Origin: Symbiodinium natans
Taxonomy: Eukaryota > Sar > Dinophyceae > Suessiales > Symbiodiniaceae
Direction: 5' to 3'
DNA: 64,000 nucleotides
Assembly: GCA_905221605.1 (NCBI GenBank)
Contig: CAJNDS010000324.1
Location: forward strand, 771,201-835,200
Below, piece after piece: positions 30,277-39,974 of the stretch. The notes under the pieces are model-generated. The model did no database searches, was not told where the DNA came from, and was given only the letters and a program-made list of their open reading frames with translations. Numbering within the stretch: position 1 is the first letter of the stretch; each line of letters opens with the position of its first letter. The position numbers and the translations under genes are program-made.

Positions 30277-30369
30277 CTTAGGCCCTTGGCCTTACACCCC
30301 GAACCCGAAGCCCCCCCCCCCCCCCAGCATAGTCCTTGAAACCCTACAGCCCGACACGCTGAACCTTCA

Positions 30370-30488
30370 GGTTTAGGGTTTAGGGTTTAGGGTTTAGGGT
30401 TTAGGGTTTAGGGTTTAGGGTTTAGGGGTTAGGGTTTAGGGTTTAGGGTTTAGGGTTTAGGGTTTAGGGTTTAGGGTTTAGGGTTTAG
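30370..30488. repeat. TTTAGGG array
   Basis: About 17 units. Its last unit gives the AG for the candidate exon at 30489. Confidence 0.95.
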
Positions 30489-30550
30489 GGTCCAACAAAG
30501 TTGAAGGGGAGCTCAGCCTCTGGACTCCGAACCTTGAGCCTCAATACCGG
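30489..30550 (+). CDS. Candidate exon (SNKVEGELSLWT)
   Basis: Telomeric GTTTAG|GG acceptor, frame SNKVEGELSLWTPNLEPQYR, donor GTCGTT, phase 0 end. A family B element starts within about five bases of the donor. Confidence 0.48.
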
Positions 30551-30554
30551 GTCG

Positions 30555-30676
30555 TTTGGAATGTTCCCCCTTATACTAACAGTGCTTAAATAGGGATTAT
30601 TCGGATTATAATAGGGGGTACTATAGCCCCTATTAAGGACTATTAAGGACTGTTAGTATAAGGGGGAACATCCCAA
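30555..30676. mobile_element. MITE-like inverted repeat, family B
   Basis: TTTGGAATGTTCCCCCTTAT ... ATAAGGGGGAACATCCCAA. A tandem duplicate of the ACTATTAAGG segment lies inside. Confidence 0.9.
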
Positions 30677-30709
30677 GGTTTAGGGTTTAGGGGTTAGGGC
30701 TCTAGGATT

Positions 30710-30800
30710 ACTTGATAGGGATTCTAATAATAGGGATTCTAATAAGGGTGTACTATAATCCCTATTAAGGACTGTTTTTGTATAAGGGGCGAACATCCCA
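30710..30800. mobile_element. MITE-like family B, right part
   Basis: AGGGATTCTAATAA duplicated, then a right half ending TATAAGGGGCGAACATCCCA; the left end is lost. Confidence 0.7.
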
Positions 30801-30867
30801 TTATGATTAATCCGTTCCCGCGAGTATTCATCTGGCCCAAAAAATCGATCCCGTCGTCGTTCCTTTC

Positions 30868-30990
30868 AAACCCTAAACCCTAAACCCTAAACCCTCAACC
30901 CTAAACCCTAAAGCCTAAAGCCTAAAGCCTAAACCCTAAACCCTAAACCCTAAACCCTAAACCCTAAACCCTAAACCCTAAACCCTAAAC
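30868..30990. repeat. CCCTAAA array
   Basis: About 17 units. Confidence 0.95.
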
Positions 30991-31028
30991 CTCTCTCACC
31001 ACATATATTTAAACCCTATACACCTTCG

Positions 31029-31400
31029 TGGCTAAGGGTCATTTCTTCGTGGCTAAGGGTCATTTCTTCGTGGCTAAGGGTCATTTCTTCGTGGCTAAGG
31101 GTCATTTCTTCGTGGCTAAGGGCAATTTCTTCGCTAAGGGCCATTTCTTCATCGCAAAGGGCCATTTCTTGGTCGCTAAGGGCCATTTCCTGGGTGCTAA
31201 GGGTATTTCTTCGTGGGTAAACGTAATTTCTTCGTGGCTAAGGGGAATTTCCTTCGTGGCTAAGGGTCATTTCCTTCGTGGCTAAGGGCCATTTCTTCGT
31301 GGCTAAGGGTCATTTCTTCGTGGCCAAGGGTCATTTCTTCGTGGCTAAGGGTCATTTCTTCGTGGCTAAGGGTCATTTCTTCGTGGCTGGGTCATTTCTT
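31029..31400. repeat. 21-bp minisatellite (GTGGCTAAGGGTCATTTCTTC)
   Basis: About 17 copies, the left and right ends near perfect and the middle (31150-31260) diverged. A multiple of three, so it translates as a 7-residue repeat (AKGHFFV). It runs into an N gap, so true length is unknown. I do not call it a gene. Confidence 0.93.
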
Positions 31401-31500
31401 NNNNNNNNNNNNNNNNNNNNNNNNNNNNNNNNNNNNNNNNNNNNNNNNNNNNNNNNNNNNNNNNNNNNNNNNNNNNNNNNNNNNNNNNNNNNNNNNNNNN
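31401..31500. other. Assembly gap (100 N)
   Basis: Exactly 100 Ns next to the minisatellite, probably a failed repeat assembly. Confidence 0.98.
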
Positions 31501-31519
31501 TTCTTGGGCTCCGGGGTAG

Positions 31520-31579
31520 GATTGAGGATTCTCAGCGCGAGGGTCCGCTAGTCGAATCCCGAGGCCCAGAGGATCTCAA
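31520..31579 (+). CDS. Candidate exon (IEDSQREGPLVES)
   Basis: GGGGTAG|G, frame IEDSQREGPLVESRGPEDL, donor GTTCTT leaving two bases. If unspliced the frame stops at 31590-31592. Confidence 0.42.
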
Positions 31580-31985
31580 GTTCTTAACTTAGGTCTTGTT
31601 GAGAGGGCTTAGGGTTTAGGGTTTCGGGTTTAGGGTTTAGGGCCTTTAGGGTTTAGGGAGGGGTTACAGTGTCCGTTTAGGAGGGTTCATTTCTTCGATG
31701 GATCGGAGGTGGGAGGTTGGGGTTTGGAGGTCGTAGGGGGTATTTACGGCCGCGAGACTTGGGGGGTGAAGGTCAAGCTTCGGGATCCCCTGTAAGGGAC
31801 TCTCAATCCTGCTGTGGTTTCGGTAAGTCCCTAGATATACTTAAACCGTAAGACGTAGACCTAAACCCTAAACTACTCCGACGTATAGACATATGTATGG
31901 ATGTATGCATCTTTTTTGTGTGTGTGTGTGTGTGTGTTCATCTGTTGCTCATGTCTATTTATATGTGCAACATGCCTTTTATATA

Positions 31986-31997
31986 ATATGAATATAA

Positions 31998-32028
<31 letters not shown>

Positions 32029-32030
32029 TA
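31986..32030. repeat. AT-rich microsatellite
   Basis: (AATATA)n then (TA)n. A (TG)10 tract is at 31917-31937. Confidence 0.9.
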
Positions 32031-32268
32031 CCTAGTGAGCCTCAACATAGACCCTGCATAGCGCTCCAGGGTCCCTTATAAGAGTCCCGCCTGCATTGAG
32101 GGCGGAGGATGTAGGCTTTGGGGTGCGGACGCTTAACCCTAAATCCTAAACCCTAAATCCGAATTAAACCCTACTAAAGCCCCTAATTAAACCCTAAACC
32201 CTAAACCCCAAAATTAAACCCTAAGCCCTCACTAAACCCCAAACGTCTTCATGACGGCCACAGCCCAG

Positions 32269-32357
32269 GACACGTGCATATTCATCGGGCTTCCTGCCCT
32301 GAGCACGTGGGACTCTCTGACGGCCGCCTTTCTCTTCCTTTTGCACCTTGGCTTTTG
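32269..32357 (+). CDS. Candidate exon 1 of locus F chain (membrane)
   Basis: ACAGCCCAG|GAC acceptor, phase 0, frame DTCIFIGLPALSTWDS, then LTAAFLFLLHLGF. The hydrophobic run suits a membrane helix. Donor GTTTCG leaves TG. The frame is open upstream to an ATG at 32251, so this could even be the first coding exon. Confidence 0.58.
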
Positions 32358-32454
32358 GTTTCGGGTGCAAGGCTTATGGGGTGTAGAACATACATAGACC
32401 CCCGAACTGTCGGTTTGGGAGGGTTGAAGGCTTAGGGTTCCGGGTTGAACCGTA

Positions 32455-32587
32455 AACCCTAAACCCTAAGCCCTAAACCCTAAACCCCAAACCCGAAACC
32501 CTAAACCCTAAACCCTAAACCCTAAACCCTAAACCCTAAACCCTAAACCCTAAACCCTAAACCCTAAACCCTAAACCCTAAACCCTA
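32455..32587. repeat. CCCTAAA array
   Basis: About 18 units, inside the proposed first intron of locus F. Confidence 0.95.
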
Positions 32588-32852
32588 GCAGTTTGAGTTC
32601 TTGAGCCCCGCCCCCCCCCCCCTCTGCCCGCCATTGGAGCACAGCTTAGAGAAGCTTCGCGATGGATCGCGCGATCGGCATTTCTAATGAAAGTTGATGG
32701 GACGCTTTGGCGAAGGGCCCAGGAGGGGCCCTGCGGACCTCCCTGAGGTCTCAAGAAACCCCAAAACCAAAGCATTAGGGTTTAGGGTTTAGGGTTTAGG
32801 GTTTAGTGTAGTTAGTTTTAGGGTTTAGGGTTTATGGTTTTAGGGGCGAATC

Positions 32853-32895
<43 letters not shown>

Positions 32896-33807
32896 ATTTC
32901 CCCCCCCCCCCCCCCAGGTTTTCCCCCGCAAACCCTGGCGGTTAACCCTAAAAACGCCACGGAGCACAGGGGGGGAGAGAAACCCTCAACCTAAACCCCA
33001 AACCCCGAATCCTAAGCCCTAAAACCTAAACCCGCCAATGAACCACAGAGGGGAGAAGGGTAAACCCGAAACCTTCACCGCTTTAACCCTGAACGGTAAA
33101 CCCAGCATGAACTACAGGGGGAGAGGGGAAACCATAAACCTACCATTACCCCAAACCTTGAACTCGAAACTCTAAACCTACCGTGAACCAATGGACCAAG
33201 GGGGTCAGAGTGAAAATCCTGAACTCTACAGCCTAACCCTAAACCTAAACCCATGAACCACAGCCATGAACCACAGAAAACCCACCATGAACCACAGGGG
33301 GGGATTGCCGGGGGGGGGGGGGGGGGGGGGGGGGGGGTGCGGCTATGCTGGCTCATATAAAGGGTTTCGGGTCAGCTCAGCAACACAAACCTCCACCCCA
33401 AAGCGAAAATGAACCTGCAAACGCCTAAACCCTAAGCCATAAACTCCTAAACGAAACCCCTTGCCCTCAAGTCTCATTTCTGCCGTCAAAGTCTGTGCCT
33501 AATCATTGCTGGAACTGGGCACGGTTTCTCCAATCTGGGTACCCCTCACAAACACTAGATCAAGGCTTATGAAGGAGCCCCTCAACCTCTAACGGAGGAA
33601 GTTTTTCGAAGCACGCGCGTAGATAGTAAAAGCAAACTGACATATAAATTCACAAGAAAAGGGATTCTGGGAGGGTGGGGGAATGCCAGGCACACAGTGA
33701 TGTGAAGGGGCCGCGCGAATCGCCGGGCCACGCCAATCGTAAACGCAAAGCCCTAAACCCTTTAGGGTTTAGGGTTTAGGGTTTAGGGTTTAGGAACCGC
33801 AACCAAG

Positions 33808-33888
33808 GAACATCATGACTCAAGTTGGCTTCGTGGTCGCCCGCCTGCACAACAGCTGTCGACCAATCTCTGGTTCTGCTTTTGGAAC
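33808..33888 (+). CDS. Candidate exon 2, locus F
   Basis: GCAACCAAG|G completes Trp with the preceding TG; frame NIMTQVGFVVARLHNSCRPI then SGSAFGT. Donor GTAGCA leaves two bases. A TTTAGGG array (33763-33796) sits just upstream. Confidence 0.58.
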
Positions 33889-34347
33889 GTAGCACCCCTT
33901 ACCCTACCTGAAGGGTCTAATGTAGTTCCCTTTTGGGTTAGTTATAAGGGATTCTAGTAGACTACCCCGCAAGGCACTACACAGGGGGCCTTCAGGTATT
34001 CTGAAATACCCGGCTGGAACTGGAGATCTTGGTATTCAAGACTAGAACATTGCGCTGGTACTGGTGGAGGTTGAAACCTATGCGGATGCCGTGTACAGCA
34101 GTACAAAGCCTTGCACATCCTAAAGTGCAAATTCTGGTGTCTTTCTGCATGACCTACAGTGGGCGATTCCCTCGTACATCCACTATCACAAGAAGGTACC
34201 CTTGTTATTCCGAAGGCAATTCTAGGACTTGGGTCTTCAAAGTCGGGATGTGAAGAAGACGCTGAGTGTTTACGGTTTAAGGCTGTTTTCGGGTTTAGGG
34301 TTCCGAGGTTCAGGGTGGTTTGGCTTGGGGGGGGTTCATACAATTTG

Positions 34348-34465
34348 GTTTAGGGTTTAGGGTTTAGGGTTTAGGGTTTAGGTTTTAGGGTTTAGGTTTT
34401 AGGGTTTAGGGTTTAGGGTTCAGGGTTCAGGGTTCAGGGTTTAGGGTTTAGGGTTTAGGGTTTAG
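34348..34465. repeat. TTTAGGG array
   Basis: About 16 units, including TTCAGGG variants. Confidence 0.95.
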
Positions 34466-34482
34466 GGTAGTGACATCCGCAG

Positions 34483-34556
34483 CTGCCAAAGAGTGACACA
34501 GCAGCGAGCTCAGATCGTCGTCCGCAACCGCATGCTGGAGGACTGGGTGTTGGAGG
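34483..34556 (+). CDS. Candidate exon 3, locus F
   Basis: CATCCGCAG|C, frame CQRVTQQRAQIVVRNRMLED then WVLE, donor GTACTA leaving one base. The same frame is open back to a telomeric acceptor (TTTAG|GGT) at 34466, an alternative start in another phase. Confidence 0.6.
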
Positions 34557-34673
34557 GTACTAAGTGACTCTAGGGGATTCGGGCCCCTCATAAACCCCCG
34601 ACCCCTAGAGGTAACAACCGTTCAGGGCTTAAGACACGGACCCCCAGGTAACATGACCAAATCGCGCAGAGAG

Positions 34674-34731
34674 ATGCAGACTTGGAGTCGCAAGCAAGCT
34701 ACAGCGATGGCCGGATTTCATGCTGGACTCA
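34674..34731 (+). CDS. Candidate exon 4, locus F
   Basis: GCAGAGAG|AT, frame DADLESQASYSDGRISCWT, donor GTATAC leaving two bases. Three overlapping AGs allow starts at 34670, 34672 or 34674; the last fits the phase. Confidence 0.52.
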
Positions 34732-34889
34732 GTATACTGCGATGAGAGACCTCACAAGGGGAACGATCTAGAACAGATGCCATTGCGTAAGGACGTTGTT
34801 GGGCTGCCACTTCACTTCTGTCTTGGATGTCTGGCGATGTTTTGCCAGTAAAAAGAGTTTGCAAAAAACGCCATCAGCACCGGTGTTGA

Positions 34890-35018
<129 letters not shown>

Positions 35019-35668
35019 AAACCCTAAACCCTAAACCTTAAACCCTAAACCCTAGACCCTAGACCCTAGACCCTAGACCCTAAACCCTAACCCCCCATTG
35101 TCGTACCACACCTTCAAAGCTTCAGGGCCTTGAGTGGTTGAGGTAAGGCTTTCCGCATCCTCTAAACCCTGAACCCCACAGCCGCTCCACGCCCTAGGAG
35201 GTGAAGGGTAGGGGTTTAGGGTTTAGGGTTAGGGGTTAAGGGTTTAGGGTTTTAGGGTTTAGGGTTTAGGCTTTAGGGTTTAGGGTTTAGGGTTTACTGT
35301 CGCTACCCCCCCACCCCTGTAGTCCTAAACACGAAACCACTCCGCTAAATGCCCAAAGCCCAAGCCCGAAGCCCCCCAAACCCTCCCATCTGACCCAACG
35401 CTTGCAAGTAGCTGCAAACTCGTTTACTGGGAGTTTCCCTTCTTTCCGTTTTAAGGGAACCTATTCATAAGTAATTCTCAAAGGGCTTTAACGCACCACT
35501 CAGTTTGAGGTTTAGGTGTTAGGCTCTAAAACCGGCCGAAAGCCCGACATCTCACAATCTGCCAGCCTTCATTCAACCTCTCCACATTTCGGGCACTCAT
35601 CCCTATAAAACCGAAACCCTAAACCCAGATAGTGAGACATTTTGGGATCAAGGTAGGGTTTCCCGCAG

Positions 35669-35755
35669 CCTTCTGGTTGAGGATATCCTCCAGCCGGAGC
35701 AGTTGACGGAGCTGCTGAGGTTCAGGCACCGGTGTCGTGCTTGGAGGAAGGCTTT
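35669..35755 (+). CDS. Candidate exon 5, locus F
   Basis: TCCCGCAG|C, frame LLVEDILQPEQLTELLRFRH then RCRAWRKA, donor GTAGGG leaving TT. Amphipathic helix followed by a basic cluster. Confidence 0.62.
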
Positions 35756-36117
35756 GTAGGGTTAAGAGCTTAAGGGCTTGTAAGGTCCTAAACCCGAAAC
35801 CCGACACCCGAAACCTAAAGACCCAGAACCGGGACTCTGTAGTAGGGTGTAGGGTTGCTGGATGCCAGGGCTCAAGGCTTTCTGGGGTCGGGTTTAGGGT
35901 TTAGGGGTTTAGGGTTTGGGGTTTGGTTTAGGGGTTAGGGGTTGAGGGTTCAGGGTTAGGGTTTAGAGTTTGCGGGTTTGGAGCCTTAGACATTTGCATG
36001 TTGCTGTTTTTTCCTACATTTCCCTCCAAACCTTGTTAGCCCGAAGCCAGTGAGGATGGTTGTGTAAAGGCAGCAAAGCACACTGTGTTGATGAAACCAT
36101 AACTTAAACCCTTAACC

Positions 36118-36206
36118 TTGGAATGTTCCCCCTTATGCTAACAATCCTTCAGAGGGATTTCAGTACCCCGGATTATAATCCCTAGCAACAAGGGGGAACA
36201 TCCCAA
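36118..36206. mobile_element. MITE-like inverted repeat, family B
   Basis: TTGGAATGTTCCCCCTTATG ... ACAAGGGGGAACATCCCAA, slightly shortened centre. About 70 bp before exon 6 of locus F. Confidence 0.88.
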
Positions 36207-36279
36207 CCTAAACCCTAAACTCCCTAAACCTTACGTTGCCCTGCAACCTTTGTCCTCAAAACCTTTCGAAACCTTGCAG

Positions 36280-36316
36280 GACCAATGTGGCCCATGCCGT
36301 CAAGTATGCGGACCTG
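36280..36316 (+). CDS. Candidate exon 6, locus F
   Basis: ACCTTGCAG|G completes Leu, frame TNVAHAVKYADL, donor GTTGGA at phase 0. The frame continues (VGGGGEC) to a stop at 36338, so a later donor is possible but would break the phase. Confidence 0.52.
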
Positions 36317-36415
36317 GTTGGAGGCGGAGGGGAGTGTTAGGGTCCAGGGATCCAAAGTAAAATTGCAACGGTCCTAGAGACGACCGATAAGTTTGCGTTC
36401 TCTGGTGTCCCAACA

Positions 36416-36470
36416 CCCTAAACCCTAAACCCTAAACCCTAAACCCTAAACCGCAAACCCCAAACCCCTA
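36416..36470. repeat. CCCTAAA array
   Basis: About seven units in the short intron between exons 6 and 7. Confidence 0.93.
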
Positions 36471-36531
36471 CGTTTTGGGAGTGCCTGAAAGGCAGGGGGC
36501 GGCTTTCAGGGCCATTTGCACCCAAACCCAG

Positions 36532-36579
36532 GAGCCCCCGAAGACCTTGCCCCACATGAAGCTGGAGGCTCCTTTCAAG
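36532..36579 (+). CDS. Candidate exon 7, locus F; telomeric donor
   Basis: AAACCCAG|GAG, 16 codons EPPKTLPHMKLEAPFK, then |GTTTAGGG. Phase 0 at both ends. The intron begins with the telomere array itself. Confidence 0.62.
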
Positions 36580-36721
36580 GTTTAGGGTTTAGGGTTTCGG
36601 GTTTAGAGTTTAGGGTTTAGGGTTTAGGGTTGATTTTAGGGTTTTAGGGTTTTAGGGTTTAGGGTTTAGGGTTTAGGGTTTAGGGTTTAGGCTTTAAGCT
36701 TTAGGGTTTAGGGCCCCTCAG

Positions 36722-36775
36722 GCCGATCCATGGCACGACAAGTCTGCGCGCAGGACCTTGCTGAGCTTTTCCTGG
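36722..36775 (+). CDS. Candidate exon 8, locus F; telomeric donor
   Basis: CCCCTCAG|GCC, 18 codons ADPWHDKSARRTLLSFSW, then |GTTTAGGG, phase 0 both ends. Confidence 0.62.
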
Positions 36776-36794
36776 GTTTAGGGTTGAGGATCTA

Positions 36795-36900
36795 ACCCTA
36801 AACCCTAAACCCTAAAACCCTAAAACCCTAAAACCCTAAAACCCTAAAACCCTAAAACCCTAACACCCTAACACCCTAACACCCTAAACCCCAAACCCCA
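36795..36900. repeat. CCCTAAA and ACCCTAAA array
   Basis: Three CCCTAAA units, then nine 8-bp ACCCTAAA/ACCCTAAC units. Confidence 0.94.
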
Positions 36901-36994
36901 AACCCAAAACCTTTTTCTTGACCCTGTGCATGGGGGGGGGGTGCTCCAAGCCCATCTTTGTTTGGCGCTTCCAGATCCCTGAAGACATGTAGTC

Positions 36995-37094
36995 TCTTGC
37001 CTGTAAAAACTCTTTTTAGGGGTCCTTATTATAAGGCGGCTGGTGTGATTGAGGATACCCAAAAGGGACCACCATTTCGAGAACTGACCATGTA
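36995..37094. mobile_element. MITE-like element, family D
   Basis: CTTTTTAGGGGTCCTTATTA ... AAAAGGGACCACCATTTC; AGAACTGACCATG end shared with the copy at 59692. Confidence 0.65.
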
Positions 37095-37170
37095 GGTTGT
37101 TGGACTTCCGGACTTTGTAGGACATGGCAGGCCTTTTTGAACGTTCGGACTCTTGGGTGCTCAGCTTTAG

Positions 37171-37322
37171 ACAGCCACAAAAACTGGCACATCATGGGGT
37201 GGGGTGAGAGGAATGGTGACGACGCATTCTACACGTAGATCACCTGAGGACCACTCCTCCAAGAGCATGCACAGGACCATTCGGACACTGCTACAGAGGA
37301 TGAGTCCCCAGGCCACCCAAAA
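37171..37322 (+). CDS. Candidate exon 9, locus F
   Basis: TCAGCTTTAG|ACA, phase 0, 50 codons: TATKTGTSWGGVRGMVTTHS, then RRSPEDHSSKSMHRTIRTLL, then QRMSPQATQ. Donor GTCACC leaves two bases fitting 37477. Other frames, including antisense, are also open here, so phase is the main support. Confidence 0.45.
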
Positions 37323-37476
37323 GTCACCTCCAAGAACGCCCCCCAGACCATTCCCCAGACCATCCAACATACCCTAAACCCCAAACCCCAAGCCCCAAAC
37401 CCCAAACCCCAAACCTTAAACCCTAAACCCTAAACAACCCTAACCCTAAACCCTAAACTAAACCCTAAACCCTTAG

Positions 37477-37593
37477 AAAGCCGGGAGTCGAAGAGCACAG
37501 CCCCGAGTGTGCCCTTGTCATGGTTTCGGAGCATTCGACCGGGGACACCGTGGCGAGAGCGCGGTTTGAACCCGAAGCGCGCACGGCACTGCG
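37477..37593 (+). CDS. Candidate exon 10, locus F
   Basis: ACCCTTAG|A, frame KPGVEEHSPECALVMVSEHS, then TGDTVARARFEPEARTAL, donor GTGGGT leaving CG. Shares V-x-ARF...TALR with the next exon. Confidence 0.6.
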
Positions 37594-37646
37594 GTGGGTT
37601 TAGGGTTTAGGGTTTAGGGGTTTGGGGTTTAGGGTTTAGGGTTTAG

Positions 37647-37838
37647 GAGGCGCCAAGGAGCGGTAGTTAACATTGAATCTGCCGGCTTCGGTGTGCTGTC
37701 CGCCACCGTCACAGAAAGCGGCGTCGTGGCGGGAGCTCGCTTCACGTCCAAGTCGGGCGCGTTAACGGCCCTGCGGGACTGCGGGACCGGTTTCGGGGCG
37801 CCACGTGCCGGCAGCAACATCGTGTCCCTGATGTATAG
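37647..37838 (+). CDS. Candidate exon 11, locus F; telomeric acceptor and donor
   Basis: GTTTAG|G acceptor in one TTTAGGG array and |GTTTAGGG donor in the next. 63 codons: RRQGAVVNIESAGFGVLSAT, VTESGVVAGARFTSKSGALT, ALRDCGTGFGAPRAG, SNIVSLMY. The first base completes Arg from exon 10. Longest internal exon of the chain and bounded on both sides by telomere repeat. Confidence 0.62.
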
Positions 37839-37934
37839 GTTTAGGGTTTAGGGTTTGGGGTTTAGGGTTTGGGGTTTAGGGTTTAGGACCCCATACTTTT
37901 GCCAGACTGTTTGGGGATTTTGCTTGCCTTGCAG

Positions 37935-37995
37935 AACCGTACATACGCATTGCGTGGGGGAGTTGTTGATGGATGTTGTGGGTCTTCCACCATGA
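37935..37995 (+). CDS. Candidate 3'-terminal exon 12, locus F
   Basis: TTGCCTTGCAG|A; in phase with exon 11 it reads TVHTHCVGELLMDVVGLPP and stops at TGA 37993-37995. The 12 joined exons total 1050 nt, an exact multiple of three. A second frame (NRTYALRGGVVDGCC and on to a stop at 38055-38057) is also open and would need another upstream donor. Confidence 0.5.
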
Positions 37996-38280
37996 CGGAT
38001 GTTGCATGGGGAAAAGTGCTTGCGATGCTATGGGAGTTCTGCATGGGGCGTGCTTAGGGGTTGACGGACAAAGAGATAAAGAGAGAAAGAGAAAGAAAGC
38101 AAAAGGACTGAGTAAAAACAACTGAGAAAACAAGATATACAAGCATGTGCAAAAATCAGTTCGGAGTCTCCGTTCCCTTCCCCACGTTCGTAACACATAT
38201 CTGCATTCGGGTTCGTGCCCCCTTTCTGCCCTAAACCTTACACCCTAAACCCTAAACCCTAAACCCTAAACCTGTAAAAG

Positions 38281-38315
38281 CAGATCGACGAACCTATGAG
38301 GGCTGATGAAGACCG
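38281..38315 (+). CDS. Candidate exon, locus G
   Basis: GTAAAAG|CAG, frame QIDEPMRADED, donor GTTGAG leaving two bases. Confidence 0.38.
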
Positions 38316-38361
38316 GTTGAGGGCGGGCATTTAAGTTTCAACCGTCGGCCCTGTCTCGCAG

Positions 38362-38407
38362 GACGAGTCACTCCAGTGGGCCAATGCGCAGTCTTCAGCC
38401 ACTTGAT
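38362..38407 (+). CDS. Candidate exon, locus G; telomere-like donor
   Basis: GTCTCGCAG|G, frame TSHSSGPMRSLQPLD, donor GTTTAGGA. A second frame DESLQWANAQSSAT is open but stops at 38404-38406. Confidence 0.4.
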
Positions 38408-38499
38408 GTTTAGGAAGGGTGAGTAGTTACCCGTAGGGTTGAGAGGGAAACCACCTGAAAGTTTAACAAACCCCAAAACCCGAAACCCTGGGGTGTCAG

Positions 38500-38571
38500 C
38501 ATGCGGCGCAGTGGCCTACGATTAGACCGCAGTACCTTCATGAGGGCAGTACTGGGGTTGACTTGGAATAA
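38500..38571 (+). CDS. Candidate 3'-terminal exon, locus G
   Basis: GGTGTCAG|CAT. In phase it reads HAAQWPTIRPQYLHEGSTGV then DLE, stopping at TAA 38569-38571. A second frame from ATG 38501 (MRRSGLRLDRSTFMRAVLGL) runs to 38581. Either could be real. Confidence 0.42.
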   Translation, partial: HAAQWPTIRPQYLHEGSTGVDLE

Positions 38572-38871
38572 ACTTGATTGAACGTTCGGCCCTAATCCCT
38601 GCATAGCCCTACTATCCCACAGTAAAGTTCTACCCCGAAGTACCTCTTAGGGCATTATAGGGGTATCTGAAAGGGTACTGGGGTCGGGGGGTGTAATTGT
38701 AAGCCCTCACACCCTCGAGCTGAACCCAGGTTTTTGTTGCAGCCCTAAGCCCTGTCAGGGTTTAGGGTTCAGGGTTTAGGGTCTAGGGTTTAGGGTTTAG
38801 GGTTCAGGGTTCAGGGTTTAGGGTTTAGTGTTAGGGTTCCCGAAAGCACAGGCGCTGTTAAGCAAAGGTAA

Positions 38872-38943
38872 TCTCCGACCTGAACGACTACCTCTCCGTC
38901 GGACCAGTGTCGCTTAGATCAAGTTGCCGTTCGACGAAGTGAT
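38872..38943 (+). CDS. Candidate exon (KVISDLNDYLSVGP)
   Basis: GTTAAG|CA, frame KVISDLNDYLSVGPVSLRSS then CRSTK, TGA at 38941-38943. Weak acceptor. A family D element abuts its end. Confidence 0.35.
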
Positions 38944-39031
38944 GTCAAAATTAGGTGGGGGGAGCCCTAAATATTTGGTGCCGTATTGTAATAGGGATCC
39001 AAAAAGGGCCTATATCTTTGACAACCACCCA
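38943..39031. mobile_element. MITE-like element, family D
   Basis: GTCAAAATTAGG ... AAAAGGGCCTATATCTTTGAC with ATATTTGGTGCCGTATTGTAATAGGG inside, inverted relative to 21931-22033. Confidence 0.7.
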
Positions 39032-39477
39032 TGCAAAGAAAGGGGCCTAGTCAATGGTGTTTTGGGGAAGTTGATGTGATAATCAGTAGGGGTTCTGAGA
39101 CATTGCGCCTTGGGGGTGTGCCCGAGCCCTGATTTCCTGAAACCGAGCAGCATTCAAAATAATAATCATAATAATTAATAGTAAAAATCATCATAATAAT
39201 GATAACACACACACACCACCCCGAATCCCAAGACCGCAAACCAACTCTTGCGTTGGGGGATTGGGCTTGATTCAAGCCACAAAGATTGAAGTGGAAGTCG
39301 GGTTCAGGGTTTCGGGTTTATGGCTTAGTCTTTCGTGTGTAGGGGCTTAGGTTCTTGCACCCACCCTGGGGGCACTCACAGAACGGCCCTGCCATTGCTT
39401 TGAGCCTCCAGAGCCCTCAACCGTAACCGCCCCCAAAACGTAAACCCACCCTAAGCCTTAAACACCTAAACCAAAAC

Positions 39478-39545
39478 CCAAAACCCCAAAACCCCTAAAC
39501 CCCTAAACCCCTAAACCCCTAAACCCCTAAACCCTAAACCCTAAT
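39478..39545. repeat. (AAACCCCT)n array
   Basis: Octameric telomere variant, about seven units. Confidence 0.9.
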
Positions 39546-39584
39546 TCCAGTACTCCCTAGGGGGCTGTAAGGGCCCAGCCATAG

Positions 39585-39644
39585 GCTGGCGTTGCTTGCA
39601 ATCGGCTGCTGGCTCTCCACAACGCTCAAGGAGACTCCGGGGCT
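39585..39644 (+). CDS. Candidate exon 1, locus H chain (membrane segment)
   Basis: AGCCATAG|G, frame LALLAIGCWLSTTLKETPG, donor GTGGGT leaving two bases. Hydrophobic start, polar end. Confidence 0.48.
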
Positions 39645-39904
39645 GTGGGTTTAGGGTTTAGGGTTTAGGGTTTAGGGTTTTGGTTTAGGGTCTTGCTGTC
39701 CCAATGAAAATCACCCTCGCATGCTAAGAATGATCCTATCGGTACAGTAGTCATTGCGGTACGCACGCCTGATGACAGGAGTGTTCGATGGATGGGGGTT
39801 TAGGGGTTTAGGCCTTTTTCTCTTGCGATGTTTCCGGAGGTTGGGGACTCTGAGGCTTAGGGCTTTGGGAGGCTTTGGGGTCCCAATATGGGCTAGACCA
39901 GAAG

Positions 39905-39974
39905 ATTGCCCGACGGTGTTGAAACGTGCACAGTCATTGTGCCTGCCCCAAAAATGTTACATCTTCGCTATCAC
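39905..39974 (+). CDS. Candidate exon 2, locus H
   Basis: ACCAGAAG|A completes Leu; frame PDGVETCTVIVPAPKMLHLR then YH; donor GTGCCT at phase 0. The frame stays open well past this donor, and a second frame (DCPTVLKRAQSLCLPQKC) overlaps. Confidence 0.42.

Noticed and set aside
31029-31400. CRISPR-like array (regular 21-bp repeats)
   Set aside because: Tandem repeats without spacers in a eukaryotic context.
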